Positions 35,455 through 43,531 of a DNA stretch of 64,000 nucleotides are shown here, one piece after another. The DNA comes from Gulosibacter macacae. GTDB taxonomy: Bacteria; Actinomycetota; Actinomycetes; Actinomycetales; Microbacteriaceae. Each line of letters opens with the position of its first letter. The stretch's first letter is position 1. Below the pieces are notes generated by a model, which was not told where the DNA came from, made no database searches, and saw only the letters and a list, made by a program, of their open reading frames with translations. A program made the translations under genes and the position numbers. The stretch lies in the NCBI RefSeq assembly GCF_003865375.1, contig NZ_RQVS01000006.1, forward strand, positions 62,001 to 126,000, written 5' to 3'.

Positions 35455-36933
35455 ATGTCTGGCCTGTCGATCGGAGATGCAGCCGCCGCGACCGGGGTTC
35501 CGGCGTGGCGGCTGCGTGCCTGGGAGGCCGAGGGCTTGCTACATCCGGCGCGCGCGGCCAATGGGTATCGACGCTTCGACGGAGACGATCTCGAGGTGAT
35601 TCGGCAACTCGCGATGGCGGTGCCGGGAAGCCGCCCCGTGCATCCGGTTGCCGAGACGCGGTCGCGTGCCGGAACGCCCGGTGTGAGCACGGCCTACCTC
35701 CTCGAGCAGGCATGGCGCAGCTTTGCCCAGGTCGCCCGCTCTGAAGAAGAGCTGAGAGTCGTACTCACGGCCGGGATCGACGCGGTGCTCACGGCGTGCG
35801 CGGCGACGATCGGCGCGATCGCGATGGCTGACCACCCCAGCCACCGCTTTGTGAGTCTCGCCTCGCGCGGGTTGTCGACGGACTATCTCGACAGCATCCA
35901 CAATTGGCAGCTACATGAGGGGCTTGCCGGGCGCGCCTTTGGGCAGCGGCAATCGCTCACCGTCTATGACCTCGGTACCCACCGCGGGGCCGCGCGAGCG
36001 TACGCCTGGCGGGAGATGCTGCGCGGCTATCTCTGCGTGCCGATTCTGCTCGGAACGAAACGCCTCGGCATCATTGAGGTGTACGCGCGCGATCCGCGCG
36101 AGTTCACGGCGGCTGAGATCGATGCTGTTGAGCAACTCTCGGTGCTCGTTGCGGTGGCGATGGAAGCCTGCCAGTCACGCGAGCAGTTCGAGGCGTTGCG
36201 GGCACAGCGCAGCCGATTCTCGCGGCAGTGGACGAAGCAGTGGTCGCTCGCGACGCAAGCGGAGCGTGAGCGAATTGCGCTGCAGCTCGAAGAGCTTGCC
36301 GATGCGCCCGCCGAAGAGCCGCTCGATCTCGACGGTGCGCGGGCGGAGGTGCGCCGGATTGCGGCGCGAGTGCGTGCAGCCGAGCGGGCCGGAGTGGATA
36401 GCCGCCACCTCTTGCGTGACCAGCTCGGTGGCGCCCGCGCAGTTGAATTTACGGCCTGGCCGGATGCGCTACCGGTCGAGTTTGCGACGAAGCATGCGCT
36501 CGCGATCGGTCAGGTTGGGCACGCGCTCGACCAGGATGCGGCGAATTACGTCGTGCGCGCGAGCCGCCGCGACGATGATTTGCTCATCGAATTTGTGCTC
36601 GATGAGTGGACTCGAGATCGGCTGGCCGACCTCGATTCCGACACGATGAGCATGCTTGAAGATCTCGGTGCGCGCATTGGTACGCGTGAGCGAGACGCCG
36701 GCGAGGTGCTCCTGATTACGGTCGAGTTGCCCTCGACGGCGCCGCTGTTGCGGGAGTTGAGCGCGCGCGAGCAGCAGGTATTGCATGAACTTGTGAGTGG
36801 TCGTTCAAATAGCGAGCTGGCCGCGGCGCTCGGAATCTCAGTGAAGACGCTGCAGAACCACCTCACCTCGATCTACCGCAAGCTCGGAGTCGCGAACCGG
36901 GTCGCCGCGGTGGCCCTGCTCGACGCGCGCTGA
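35455..36933 (+). CDS. Hybrid regulator: MerR HTH + GAF + degenerate kinase + LuxR HTH
   Basis: This 492-residue protein is unusual. Residues 1-70 are a MerR-type DNA-binding head (SIGDAAAATGVPAWRLRAWEAEGLLHP...GYRRFDGDDLEVIRQL). About 95-245 is a GAF sensor domain (SLASRGLSTDYLD, LHEGLAGRAFGQRQSL, CVPILLGTKRLGIIEVYA). About 245-300 is a coiled segment like a NarL-type kinase dimerisation helix, in which the R-I-A-x-x-L-H phosphoacceptor reads RIALQLEE, so histidine is lost. The C-terminus (430-490) is a LuxR/GerE helix-turn-helix (LSAREQQVLHELVSGRSNSELAAALGISVKTLQNHLTSIYRKLGV). It follows the amine oxidase by 42 bases and is the likely regulator of the amine locus. Confidence 0.8.
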   Translation: MSGLSIGDAAAATGVPAWRLRAWEAEGLLHPARAANGYRRFDGDDLEVIRQLAMAVPGSRPVHPVAETRSRAGTPGVSTAYLLEQAWRSFAQVARSEEELRVVLTAGIDAVLTACAATIGAIAMADHPSHRFVSLASRGLSTDYLDSIHNWQLHEGLAGRAFGQRQSLTVYDLGTHRGAARAYAWREMLRGYLCVPILLGTKRLGIIEVYARDPREFTAAEIDAVEQLSVLVAVAMEACQSREQFEALRAQRSRFSRQWTKQWSLATQAERERIALQLEELADAPAEEPLDLDGARAEVRRIAARVRAAERAGVDSRHLLRDQLGGARAVEFTAWPDALPVEFATKHALAIGQVGHALDQDAANYVVRASRRDDDLLIEFVLDEWTRDRLADLDSDTMSMLEDLGARIGTRERDAGEVLLITVELPSTAPLLRELSAREQQVLHELVSGRSNSELAAALGISVKTLQNHLTSIYRKLGVANRVAAVALLDAR

Positions 36934-36968
36934 GCCGCGCGCATCCGTGTGCTGAGGTTGTCGAAGCA

Positions 36969-37056
36969 CAAACCTGACCCTTCGCCACAAACCTGACCCA
37001 ATCGCGGGTCAGGTTTGTCGGAAAGGCTCGAACGACGGCTCAGGTTCGTCGCAAAG
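36969..37056. repeat. Dispersed repeat family 2 (AACCTGACC), copy b
   Basis: CACAAACCTGACCCTTCGCC, ACAAACCTGACCC, then inverted GGTCAGGTTTGTCGG and GCTCAGGTTCGTCGC. Confidence 0.7.
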
Positions 37057-37079
37057 GCGCATGGATGCGCTGCCGGAAA

Positions 37080-37136
37080 GAGCGCTGAGGCACTCGAAGC
37101 ACACCTCGCGGGTGCTTCGAGTGCCTCAGCACGCTC
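37080..37136. terminator. Hairpin made of two inverted family 3 repeats
   Basis: GAGCGCTGAGGCACTCGAAG and its inverted copy, ending CCTCAGCACGCTC, form a stem of over 20 pairs with one mismatch. It sits between the hybrid regulator and the convergent cupin gene and probably terminates both. Confidence 0.7.
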
Positions 37137-37137
37137 G

Positions 37138-37488
37138 TTAGTCGTTGATGATGACGTAGGTCTTGCGCACGGTCTCGTGCACATCCCAGGTGCCACGCCA
37201 GCCCGAGGGCATGACGATGGTGTCACCGGCTTCAAGCCGCACCGACTCGCCGCCATCGGTCGTGATCTTCACCGAGCCACTGAGGATCTGGCAGATCTCG
37301 CTGTAGCCCTCACGCGTCGCGGTGAACGAGCCTGGGGAGCACTCCCAAAAGCCGAGGTCGACTCCGCCGGCCTCCCAAATTGACTTGGCGGCTTCGACGA
37401 CGCCGGGTGTCGTGGCGGTCGGCTTTGCCGCGGGCTCGCCCAGGTCAAGCTCGAGCGGGGCGTTCTGGGCGGTGAATTCAACGGTCAT
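37138..37488 (-). CDS. Cupin_3-type small protein (BauB/EutQ-like)
   Basis: The 116-residue single-domain cupin has FWECSPGSFTATREGYSEICQILSGSVKITTDGGESVRLEAGDTIVMPSGWRGTWDVHETVRKTYVIIN, matching DUF861/cupin_3 proteins. Only one candidate metal histidine remains in the second motif, so enzymatic activity is uncertain. It follows the aminotransferase by 45 bases on the same strand, and a cupin beside a beta-alanine aminotransferase recalls bauAB of Pseudomonas. GGAGGATCCC before the ATG supports the start. Confidence 0.72.
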   Translation of the reverse strand: MTVEFTAQNAPLELDLGEPAAKPTATTPGVVEAAKSIWEAGGVDLGFWECSPGSFTATREGYSEICQILSGSVKITTDGGESVRLEAGDTIVMPSGWRGTWDVHETVRKTYVIIND

Positions 37489-37533
37489 GGGATCCTCCTG
37501 CGTCTTCGTTGACGGTTAGTGTTGACGCACTGG

Positions 37534-38844
37534 TTACGACACCGGCACTGTGCGCAGCGCCTGCTCGATTGCATCCAGGCCGCGCTCGAGCTCTTCGTCA
37601 GTGATGACGCACGGCGGCACCACGTGGATGCGGTTATCTGCGATGAACGGTACGACGCCCTGCTCGAGAATCGCCTTCTTGAGTGCGCCCAGGTAGGCGG
37701 CTGATGCGGGGGTGCGCTTGTCCGCATCCGAGACGAGCTCGATTGCCCAGAAGACGCCAACGCCGCGCACCTCGCCGACCTGCTCGAACTCGGCAGCGAA
37801 CTTCTCGAGGCGCGGGCCGATGATGTCGCGACCGAGGTGGCGCACGTGGTCGAGCATCCCCTCTTCTTCCATCGCCTCGATGGTGGCGACAACGGCCGCG
37901 CAGGCGAGCGGGTGGCCCGAGTAGGTGAGGCCGCCGGGGAAGACGCGCTCGTCGAAGTTCGCGGCGATCTCGTCAGAGATGATCACGCCGCCGAGCGGCA
38001 CGTAGCCCGAGTTGACGCCCTTGGCGAAGGTGATGAGGTCGGGGCGCACATTGTGGGTGTCGAAGGCGAACCACTCGCCGGTGCGGCCGAAGCCGGCCAT
38101 GACCTCGTCGAGGATGAGCACGATGCCGTAGCGGTCGGCAATTTCGCGCACGCCGCTGAGGTAGCCGGGCGGTGGCACCATGATGCCGGCGGTGCCGGGC
38201 ACCGACTCGAGCAGAATCGCGGCGATCGAGTCGGAACCTTCGGCCTGAATCACGCGCTCGAGGTGGTGCAGTGCACGCTCGGTCTCTTGCTGCTCGCTCT
38301 CGGCCCAGAACTCCGAGCGGTAGAGGTAGGGACCGAACACGTGCAGGTGACCGCGCGAGTACTCGTTCGGCACGCGGCGCCAGTCGCCGGTCGCGACGAT
38401 CGCGGCACCGGTGTTGCCGTGGTACGAGCGGTAGCGCGAGATGACCTTGTCGCGGCCGGTGTGCAAGCGCGCCATGCGGATGGCGTTCTCGTTGGCGTCG
38501 GCACCGCCGTTCGTGAAGAACACCTTGTTGAAGCCCTCGGGCGCGCGGTCGAGGATGAGCTCGGCGGCGCGGGCGCGGGTGGCGTTGGCGTTGGCCGGGG
38601 CCGTGGTGACGAGCAGGTCGGCCTGCTGCTTGATCGCCTCGACGACGCGCGGGTGCTGGTGGCCGATGTTGGTGTTGACGAGCTGGCTCGACATGTCCAA
38701 GAACTCGTTGCCGTCGTGGTCGACGAGCGTTGAGCCGTGGCCGGTGCGGAACGCGAGCGGGGCGAGCTTCGCCTGCGCCGACCACGAGTGGAAGACGTGC
38801 TCGATGTCGTGGGCAACAACCTCGGCGTTGGTGAGTTCGGTCAT
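37534..38844 (-). CDS. Class III aminotransferase (beta-alanine/omega-amino acid:pyruvate type)
   Basis: The 436-residue PLP enzyme is full length, with LDMSSQLVNTNIGHQHPRVVEAI, FFTNGGADANENAIRMAR, YHGNTGAAI, LILDEVMAGFGRTGEWFA, the PLP lysine in LITFAKGVNSGYVPLGGVIIS, and GLTYSGHPLACA. This resembles omega-amino acid aminotransferases that use beta-alanine, GABA or putrescine-derived amines. With the MmsA-type dehydrogenase nearby, beta-alanine or a similar omega-amino acid is the best guess. AAGGAG precedes the ATG. It is divergent from the PucR regulator gene. Confidence 0.82.
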   Translation of the reverse strand: MTELTNAEVVAHDIEHVFHSWSAQAKLAPLAFRTGHGSTLVDHDGNEFLDMSSQLVNTNIGHQHPRVVEAIKQQADLLVTTAPANANATRARAAELILDRAPEGFNKVFFTNGGADANENAIRMARLHTGRDKVISRYRSYHGNTGAAIVATGDWRRVPNEYSRGHLHVFGPYLYRSEFWAESEQQETERALHHLERVIQAEGSDSIAAILLESVPGTAGIMVPPPGYLSGVREIADRYGIVLILDEVMAGFGRTGEWFAFDTHNVRPDLITFAKGVNSGYVPLGGVIISDEIAANFDERVFPGGLTYSGHPLACAAVVATIEAMEEEGMLDHVRHLGRDIIGPRLEKFAAEFEQVGEVRGVGVFWAIELVSDADKRTPASAAYLGALKKAILEQGVVPFIADNRIHVVPPCVITDEELERGLDAIEQALRTVPVS

Positions 38845-38952
38845 GTGGGCTGCTCCTTCGCAGAACGTGGCGTCAAATTAGGATGCCCGCAATCGGCACG
38901 CGAGGTATCTGCCACTTTGGCCTGTGGTCGGTGATTGGCTAGACAATTCCAC

Positions 38953-38958
38953 TAATGT
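38953..38958 (+). promoter_or_regulatory. -10 element of leaderless pucR-family gene
   Basis: TAATGT, six bases before ATG 38965. The 120-base divergent gap also holds short inverted repeats CCACTTTGGCC-TGTGG and CCAC-TAAT-GTGG, which may be operator sites. Confidence 0.5.
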
Positions 38959-38964
38959 GGGGGC

Positions 38965-40581
38965 ATGCCGGTCACCGTTCGCTCGCTCATTGATCGCACC
39001 GAGCTCGGGCTCAAGCTACTCGAGGTGCCTGAGGGGTCGGCATCTTGGGATGCGGCCACGCTCGATGCCGAGATTGCCTGGGCTCACGCATCCGATCTCA
39101 CGGACCCGACCCCGTGGCTCGAGGCCGGGCAACTATTGCTCACCGATGGCTCGCACCTTGATCCCGAGACGCTCAGCGAGGCGGATGCGGCAGCTTATGT
39201 CGCGCGCTTGCGTCGCGTCGGGCTCACCGGACTCGGCTACGCGGTCGGCGTCGTGCACGACGAGGTGCCCGCGCGACTCGCCGAAGCGTGCATCCGCGCC
39301 GGGCTGCCGCTCATCGTGGTGCCGAAAACGGTGCCGTTCATCCGCATCATTCGTCATGTCGCTGATGTGATCGCCGAGGATCGTAACCGCAGTATCAAGT
39401 GGTCGCTCGACGCCCAGCGCGCCATTGCCCGCGCGACGCTGCGGCCCGATGGCTTGGCGGCGACCCTGCGCGAACTCGAAGTGCAACTCGGCGGCTGGGT
39501 TGCGCTCTATGACCGACTCGGTCGGCGCGTGCCCGTGCGTACGCAATCGCAGCCACCCGCCGAGGTGATCGACAACCTCGACGCGGAGGTCGCGGCGACC
39601 CTCGCCGCGGGACGCCGCGCGGCGACCCGCATTTCGGGCGCGGGTCAAGACATCACGCTGCAGACAATCGGGCCGACTGAGCGACTCAACGGTGTGCTCG
39701 CGGTGGGTGCGGCGGTGCCGCTCGGGCGTGCGGGGAGTGACCTCCTCGCAAGCGTCATCGGCATTGCGTCGATTGCCATTGAGCAGGGTCGTGAGCTCGA
39801 TCAGGCGCGCCGCGAACTGCGCACTGGGGTGTTTGAGCTCTATCGGGCGGGTTCGGTGGAGGCGGCCGCGCGCACCCTCGAACGGATCGGCTCGTGGGTG
39901 CCGCAGGGGCAGGTGCGACTCGCGGTGGTGAGCGGCGTTGCCGAACTCGGCACGCTGCTCGAGCAGCTTGAACTCCATGCCCGCTCGGCACCGTTCGGCT
40001 ATGCACGCGTCGAAGATGAGCTCATCCTCTATTGGGATGCGGAGCGCACCGTCGATGTCGACGTCGAGATGGCCGCGACCTACGGACTGAAACAAGAGGC
40101 GCGCGCGGCGGTGCTGCCGGAGCGGCTCGGTGAGCCACCCGAAGTGGCGCGCATCATATCTGCTGTCGCCGAGCGCGGATTTGTGGTCGGCGTCTCGAGC
40201 ATGGTCGAGGTGACCGCGATCGACGAGGGCTTGCGCGAGGCGCACACAGCGCTGCGGCGCGCAGTGCAGCCGGGGCAGGTCGTTGAATTTGGCCGGTTGG
40301 CTGATCAGGGCATGCTCGCCTGGCTCGAAGCGAACGAGGGCGAGTTGCCGGCTGGGCGCTTACTTGCGCCGCTGCTTGAGCGGGCGGATGCGCAGGCGCT
40401 CGTCGAGAGTGTGCGCGTCTGGTTTGCGCACAATTGCGCGTGGGATCCGGCGGCGCGGGAGCTCGGCATCCATCGCCACACGCTGCGCGGGCGGGTGGAT
40501 GCGGTGGGCGAGATCTGCGGGCTCGACCTGTCGAACTTTGCGGCGCGCGCGGAGTTGTGGGCCGCGCTGCAGCTTGTCTGA
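38965..40581 (+). CDS. PucR-family transcriptional regulator
   Basis: The 538-residue protein has the PucR plan: an N-terminal PucR domain (TVRSLIDRTELGLKLLEVPEGSASWDAATLDAEIAWAHASDLTDPTPWLEAGQLLLTDG), a central GAF-like/CdaR region, and the C-terminal PucR helix-turn-helix (FAHNCAWDPAARELGIHRHTLRGRVDAVGEICGLDLSNFAARAELWAALQL). Members control catabolism of purines, amino acids or amines in response to a metabolite. Divergence from the aminotransferase and nearness to MmsA make it a likely activator or repressor of this omega-amino acid pathway. Confidence 0.85.
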   Translation: MPVTVRSLIDRTELGLKLLEVPEGSASWDAATLDAEIAWAHASDLTDPTPWLEAGQLLLTDGSHLDPETLSEADAAAYVARLRRVGLTGLGYAVGVVHDEVPARLAEACIRAGLPLIVVPKTVPFIRIIRHVADVIAEDRNRSIKWSLDAQRAIARATLRPDGLAATLRELEVQLGGWVALYDRLGRRVPVRTQSQPPAEVIDNLDAEVAATLAAGRRAATRISGAGQDITLQTIGPTERLNGVLAVGAAVPLGRAGSDLLASVIGIASIAIEQGRELDQARRELRTGVFELYRAGSVEAAARTLERIGSWVPQGQVRLAVVSGVAELGTLLEQLELHARSAPFGYARVEDELILYWDAERTVDVDVEMAATYGLKQEARAAVLPERLGEPPEVARIISAVAERGFVVGVSSMVEVTAIDEGLREAHTALRRAVQPGQVVEFGRLADQGMLAWLEANEGELPAGRLLAPLLERADAQALVESVRVWFAHNCAWDPAARELGIHRHTLRGRVDAVGEICGLDLSNFAARAELWAALQLV

Positions 40582-40628
40582 CCCGCGCATCCGCGCGCTG
40601 AGCTTCTCGATGCGGCCCGCGCAACCAC

Positions 40629-40723
40629 GAACCTGACCCATCCCGCCAAACCTGACCCGCCCTTCGGTCAGGTTTGTCACGAAGGCTCAGAACAAGGCTC
40701 AGGTTTGTCGTGAAAGGTCAGGG
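40629..40723. repeat. Dispersed repeat family 2, copy c
   Basis: ACGAACCTGACCC, CCAAACCTGACCC, then inverted GGTCAGGTTTGTCACGAAGGCTC and GGCTCAGGTTTGTCGTGAA units, between convergent genes. Confidence 0.7.
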
Positions 40724-40794
40724 ATGCGGCGCGACGACGCCTTTAGGAACGAGCAAGTGGCCGCATCCGGGTCAATACCAGGATGCGGCCACCG

Positions 40795-40862
40795 CTTCGA
40801 GGACCTCAGCGAACCAAAGGCTCGTGCCTCAGCGAACCAAAGGCTCGTGCCTCAGTGAACCA
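40795..40862. repeat. Family 3 unit with a 23-base tandem duplication
   Basis: CGCTTCGAGGACCTCAG is followed by the unit CCTCAGCGAACCAAAGGCTC in tandem. Ends just before the mmsA stop. Confidence 0.6.
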
Positions 40863-40868
40863 GTCGGA

Positions 40869-42371
40869 CTACGCGTTCGACGGGAAGCCGAGGTTGATGC
40901 CGCCGTGCGAGGGGTCGAGCCAGCGCGTGGTGACTGCCTTCTCGGCCGTGAAGAACTTCACGCCCTCGGGGCCGTAAGCCTTCGTGTCGCCGAAGGCCGA
41001 GTCCTTCCAGCCGCCGAACGAGTACGAGCCGATCGGCACCGGGATCGGCACGTTGATGCCGATCATGCCGACCTCGACGTCCTTCTGGAAGCGACGTGCG
41101 GCGCCACCGTCGTTGGTGAAGATCGCGGTGCCGTTGCCGTACTGGCTGGCGTTGATGAGGTCGAGGCCCTCGTCGAACGACTTCACGCGCACGATCGCGA
41201 GCACCGGCCCAAAGATCTCGTCGGTGTACACCTTCGACGAGGTCGAGACGCGGTCGATGAGGGTCGGGCCGAGCCAGAAGCCGCCGGCCTCGCCGTCAAC
41301 CTCAATGCCGCGACCGTCGACGACCACCTCGGCGCCGTCGTTGATGGCGATGTCGATGTACCCGGCGACCTTGTCGCGGTGCACCTCGGTGATGAGCGGG
41401 CCCATGTCGCAGTTGCGGCGGCCGTCGCCGACGCGCAGCGTGTTAATGCGCTCGACGATCTTGGGCACGAGGTCATCGGCGATCGGCTCGACCGCGACGA
41501 CCACCGAGATCGCCATGCAACGCTCGCCGGCCGAACCGAAGCCAGCGTTGACAGCCGAGTCGGCGACGAGGTCGAGGTCGGCGTCGGGGAGCACGAGCAT
41601 GTGGTTCTTCGCGCCGCCGAGGGCCTGCACGCGCTTGCCGTGGGCGGTACCGGTCTCGTAGACGTACTTCGCGATCGGGGTCGAGCCGACGAATGAGACC
41701 GACTTCACCTTCGGGTGGGTGAGGAGGCCGTCGACGGCGACCTTGTCACCGTTGAGCACGGTGAATACGCCGTCGGGAAGGCCAGCTTCCTTGAGGAGCT
41801 CGGCGACCCAGATGGATGCGGTCGGGTCCTTCTCGGAGGGCTTCACGACGACCGAGTTGCCGGCCGCGATGGCGATGGGGAAGAACCACATCGGCACCAT
41901 GGCCGGGAAGTTGAAGGGTGAGATGATCGCGGCAACACCGACGGGCTGACGCACCGAGTGGATGTCGAAGCCGGTCGAGATCTGCTCCGAGAAGTCGCCG
42001 CGCAGGTGCGAGGTGATGCCGCAGGCGAACTCCACGACTTCCTGGGCGCGGGCGATCTCGCCGAGCGCGTCGTCGATGACCTTGCCGTGCTCTTCGGTGA
42101 TGATCTCGGCAAGCTCACCCTTGCGCGAGTTGAGCAGCTCGCGGAAGTTGAACATGATCGCGGTGCGCTTGGCCAGCGAAACATCGCGCCACGAGAGGTA
42201 GGCGGTGTGGGCCGATTCGACGGCCTGGTTGACGTCGTCCTCGGCAGCGAGCGCAACTTCGCGAATCACTTCACCGAGGGCGGGGTTGAACACCGGGGCA
42301 GTGCGGGTGCCCTCGGGGGTCAGGGCAGCGCCGTTGATCCAGTGCGGGATGACCGGGAGGTCGTTCGTCAT
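40869..42371 (-). CDS. mmsA: CoA-acylating (methyl)malonate-semialdehyde dehydrogenase
   Basis: The 500-residue ALDH-superfamily enzyme shows the MmsA signature: WINGA at the start, SPFNFPAMVPMWFFPIAIAAGN, and in place of the usual LELGG the sequence ALGGAKNHMLVLPDADLD, so the general-base glutamate is absent as in CoA-dependent members. The catalytic cysteine is in AGERCMAISV (near 285). It oxidises malonate or methylmalonate semialdehyde with NAD and CoA to acetyl- or propionyl-CoA. Beside a beta-alanine-type aminotransferase, malonate semialdehyde is likely. A long frame runs upstream; AAAGGACCACGAC places the start at ATG 42371. Confidence 0.87.
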   Translation of the reverse strand: MTNDLPVIPHWINGAALTPEGTRTAPVFNPALGEVIREVALAAEDDVNQAVESAHTAYLSWRDVSLAKRTAIMFNFRELLNSRKGELAEIITEEHGKVIDDALGEIARAQEVVEFACGITSHLRGDFSEQISTGFDIHSVRQPVGVAAIISPFNFPAMVPMWFFPIAIAAGNSVVVKPSEKDPTASIWVAELLKEAGLPDGVFTVLNGDKVAVDGLLTHPKVKSVSFVGSTPIAKYVYETGTAHGKRVQALGGAKNHMLVLPDADLDLVADSAVNAGFGSAGERCMAISVVVAVEPIADDLVPKIVERINTLRVGDGRRNCDMGPLITEVHRDKVAGYIDIAINDGAEVVVDGRGIEVDGEAGGFWLGPTLIDRVSTSSKVYTDEIFGPVLAIVRVKSFDEGLDLINASQYGNGTAIFTNDGGAARRFQKDVEVGMIGINVPIPVPIGSYSFGGWKDSAFGDTKAYGPEGVKFFTAEKAVTTRWLDPSHGGINLGFPSNA

Positions 42372-42617
42372 GTCGTGGTCCTTTCGTGGCCTCGTAGCCA
42401 AGGTAGGTCGCCCCGAAACAGGATGCTCGTGACGATTTGGCAGGGTGCATCCGAACTCCATACAAACTGGCAAATTTCCCCGCAAATGAGCCCAATGCAT
42501 CCGGCATATGAGGCCCAAATGAGGAACTTCTCATAAGGCCCCGCCGCAATCGTCCGATCCATATGGTCGAAGCAACGGGATGCGCAAATGCCCGGAATTG
42601 CACACAAGGAGCTGACG
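42372..42617. promoter_or_regulatory. Divergent promoter region, mmsA / PIG-L operon
   Basis: An AT-richer gap with TATGAG...CTCATA and ATGAGGAACTTCTCAT inverted repeats (near 42505-42534) and a TTTGGCA sequence (42436-42442) resembling TTTGGCC in the pucR gap. No gene. Confidence 0.35.
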
Positions 42618-43529
42618 ATGGAACTCATCGATGTCATGAGCGGGGCGCTGCTCGTTACCCTCGGCATTGCCGCATTTCACCCCGAGTTTCGTCGTCGCAT
42701 CGTGCGCCTGAATCGCCGCGGCCGCACCCTGCACGCGATCCTCGCGATCGTGCCGCTTGCCATCGGTCTTCACTCGCTGAGCCACGCGATCGTGCCGTTC
42801 TCACCGGTGCCGAGCGGTCTCGGCACGCTACTCGCGCTGGTCGCACTCATCGTGACCTCGGTGCTGCTCGTGACCCGCCGCATCCAGCCTGCTGACACGA
42901 ACCGCACCCGCCGCGTGCTCGTCGTTGGTGCCCACCCCGACGACCTCGAACTCGGCTGCGGTGGCACTCTCGCGAAGCTCATCGACGAGGGTGCCGAAGT
43001 GCACGCCATCGTGATGACCAACGGCAGCGTCGGCGCCGAGGGTGACACCCGCGTCACCGAGGCCGAAACCGCCGCACGCTTTCTCGGTATCGCGTCGGTG
43101 CAGGTGTTCGACGAACCTGACACCAATCTGCACCTCGTCGAGAACCGCCTCATGCAGCTCATCGAAGAAACAATCAAGCGCGTCGAACCCGACCTCATCT
43201 TCACGCACTCGGCCCACGACCATCACCAAGACCACGAATCGGTGCACCGGGCGACGCTGCGTGCTGCCCGCGGTCACCAGTCAATACTCTGCTTTGAATC
43301 GCCCTCGGCAACTCGCGAGTTCTCGCCCTCGGTGTTCGTGGACGTGAGCGAGTACACCGACATCAAGGTGCACGCCGTGCACGAGCACCGCGACCAGCGT
43401 CGCAAGCCCTATATGCACGCAAACGTGCTCCTCGGCATCACCGCCTTCCGCGGTCGGCAGGCCCGCTGCGACCACGCCGAAGGCTTCGAGCCCGTGCGGC
43501 TCGCCTTCTCAACTATTGGAGTGAACTAG
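42618..43529 (+). CDS. Membrane-anchored PIG-L/LmbE-family deacetylase
   Basis: The 303-residue protein has an N-terminal section with about three membrane helices (residues 1-90; LHAILAIVPLAIGLHSL, TLLALVALIVTSVLLV). A PIG-L deacetylase domain follows: VLVVGAHPDDLELGCGGTLAKLIDEGAEVHAIVMTNG with zinc ligands in HPDD near residue 105, DEPDTNLH and the C-terminal HSAHDHHQDHESVHRAT. Family members remove N-acetyl from GlcNAc-type sugars (MshB, PIG-L). It starts a tight operon with ATP-grasp and GT2 genes. AAGGAGCTGACG before ATG 42618 fixes the start. The fused membrane region is unusual. Confidence 0.8.
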   Translation: MELIDVMSGALLVTLGIAAFHPEFRRRIVRLNRRGRTLHAILAIVPLAIGLHSLSHAIVPFSPVPSGLGTLLALVALIVTSVLLVTRRIQPADTNRTRRVLVVGAHPDDLELGCGGTLAKLIDEGAEVHAIVMTNGSVGAEGDTRVTEAETAARFLGIASVQVFDEPDTNLHLVENRLMQLIEETIKRVEPDLIFTHSAHDHHQDHESVHRATLRAARGHQSILCFESPSATREFSPSVFVDVSEYTDIKVHAVHEHRDQRRKPYMHANVLLGITAFRGRQARCDHAEGFEPVRLAFSTIGVN

Positions 43530-43531
43530 AC

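Noticed and set aside
37534-42371. Ectoine or GABA-specific gene cluster
   Set aside because: No ectoine hydrolase or succinate-semialdehyde dehydrogenase is seen; MmsA points to malonate or methylmalonate semialdehyde instead.
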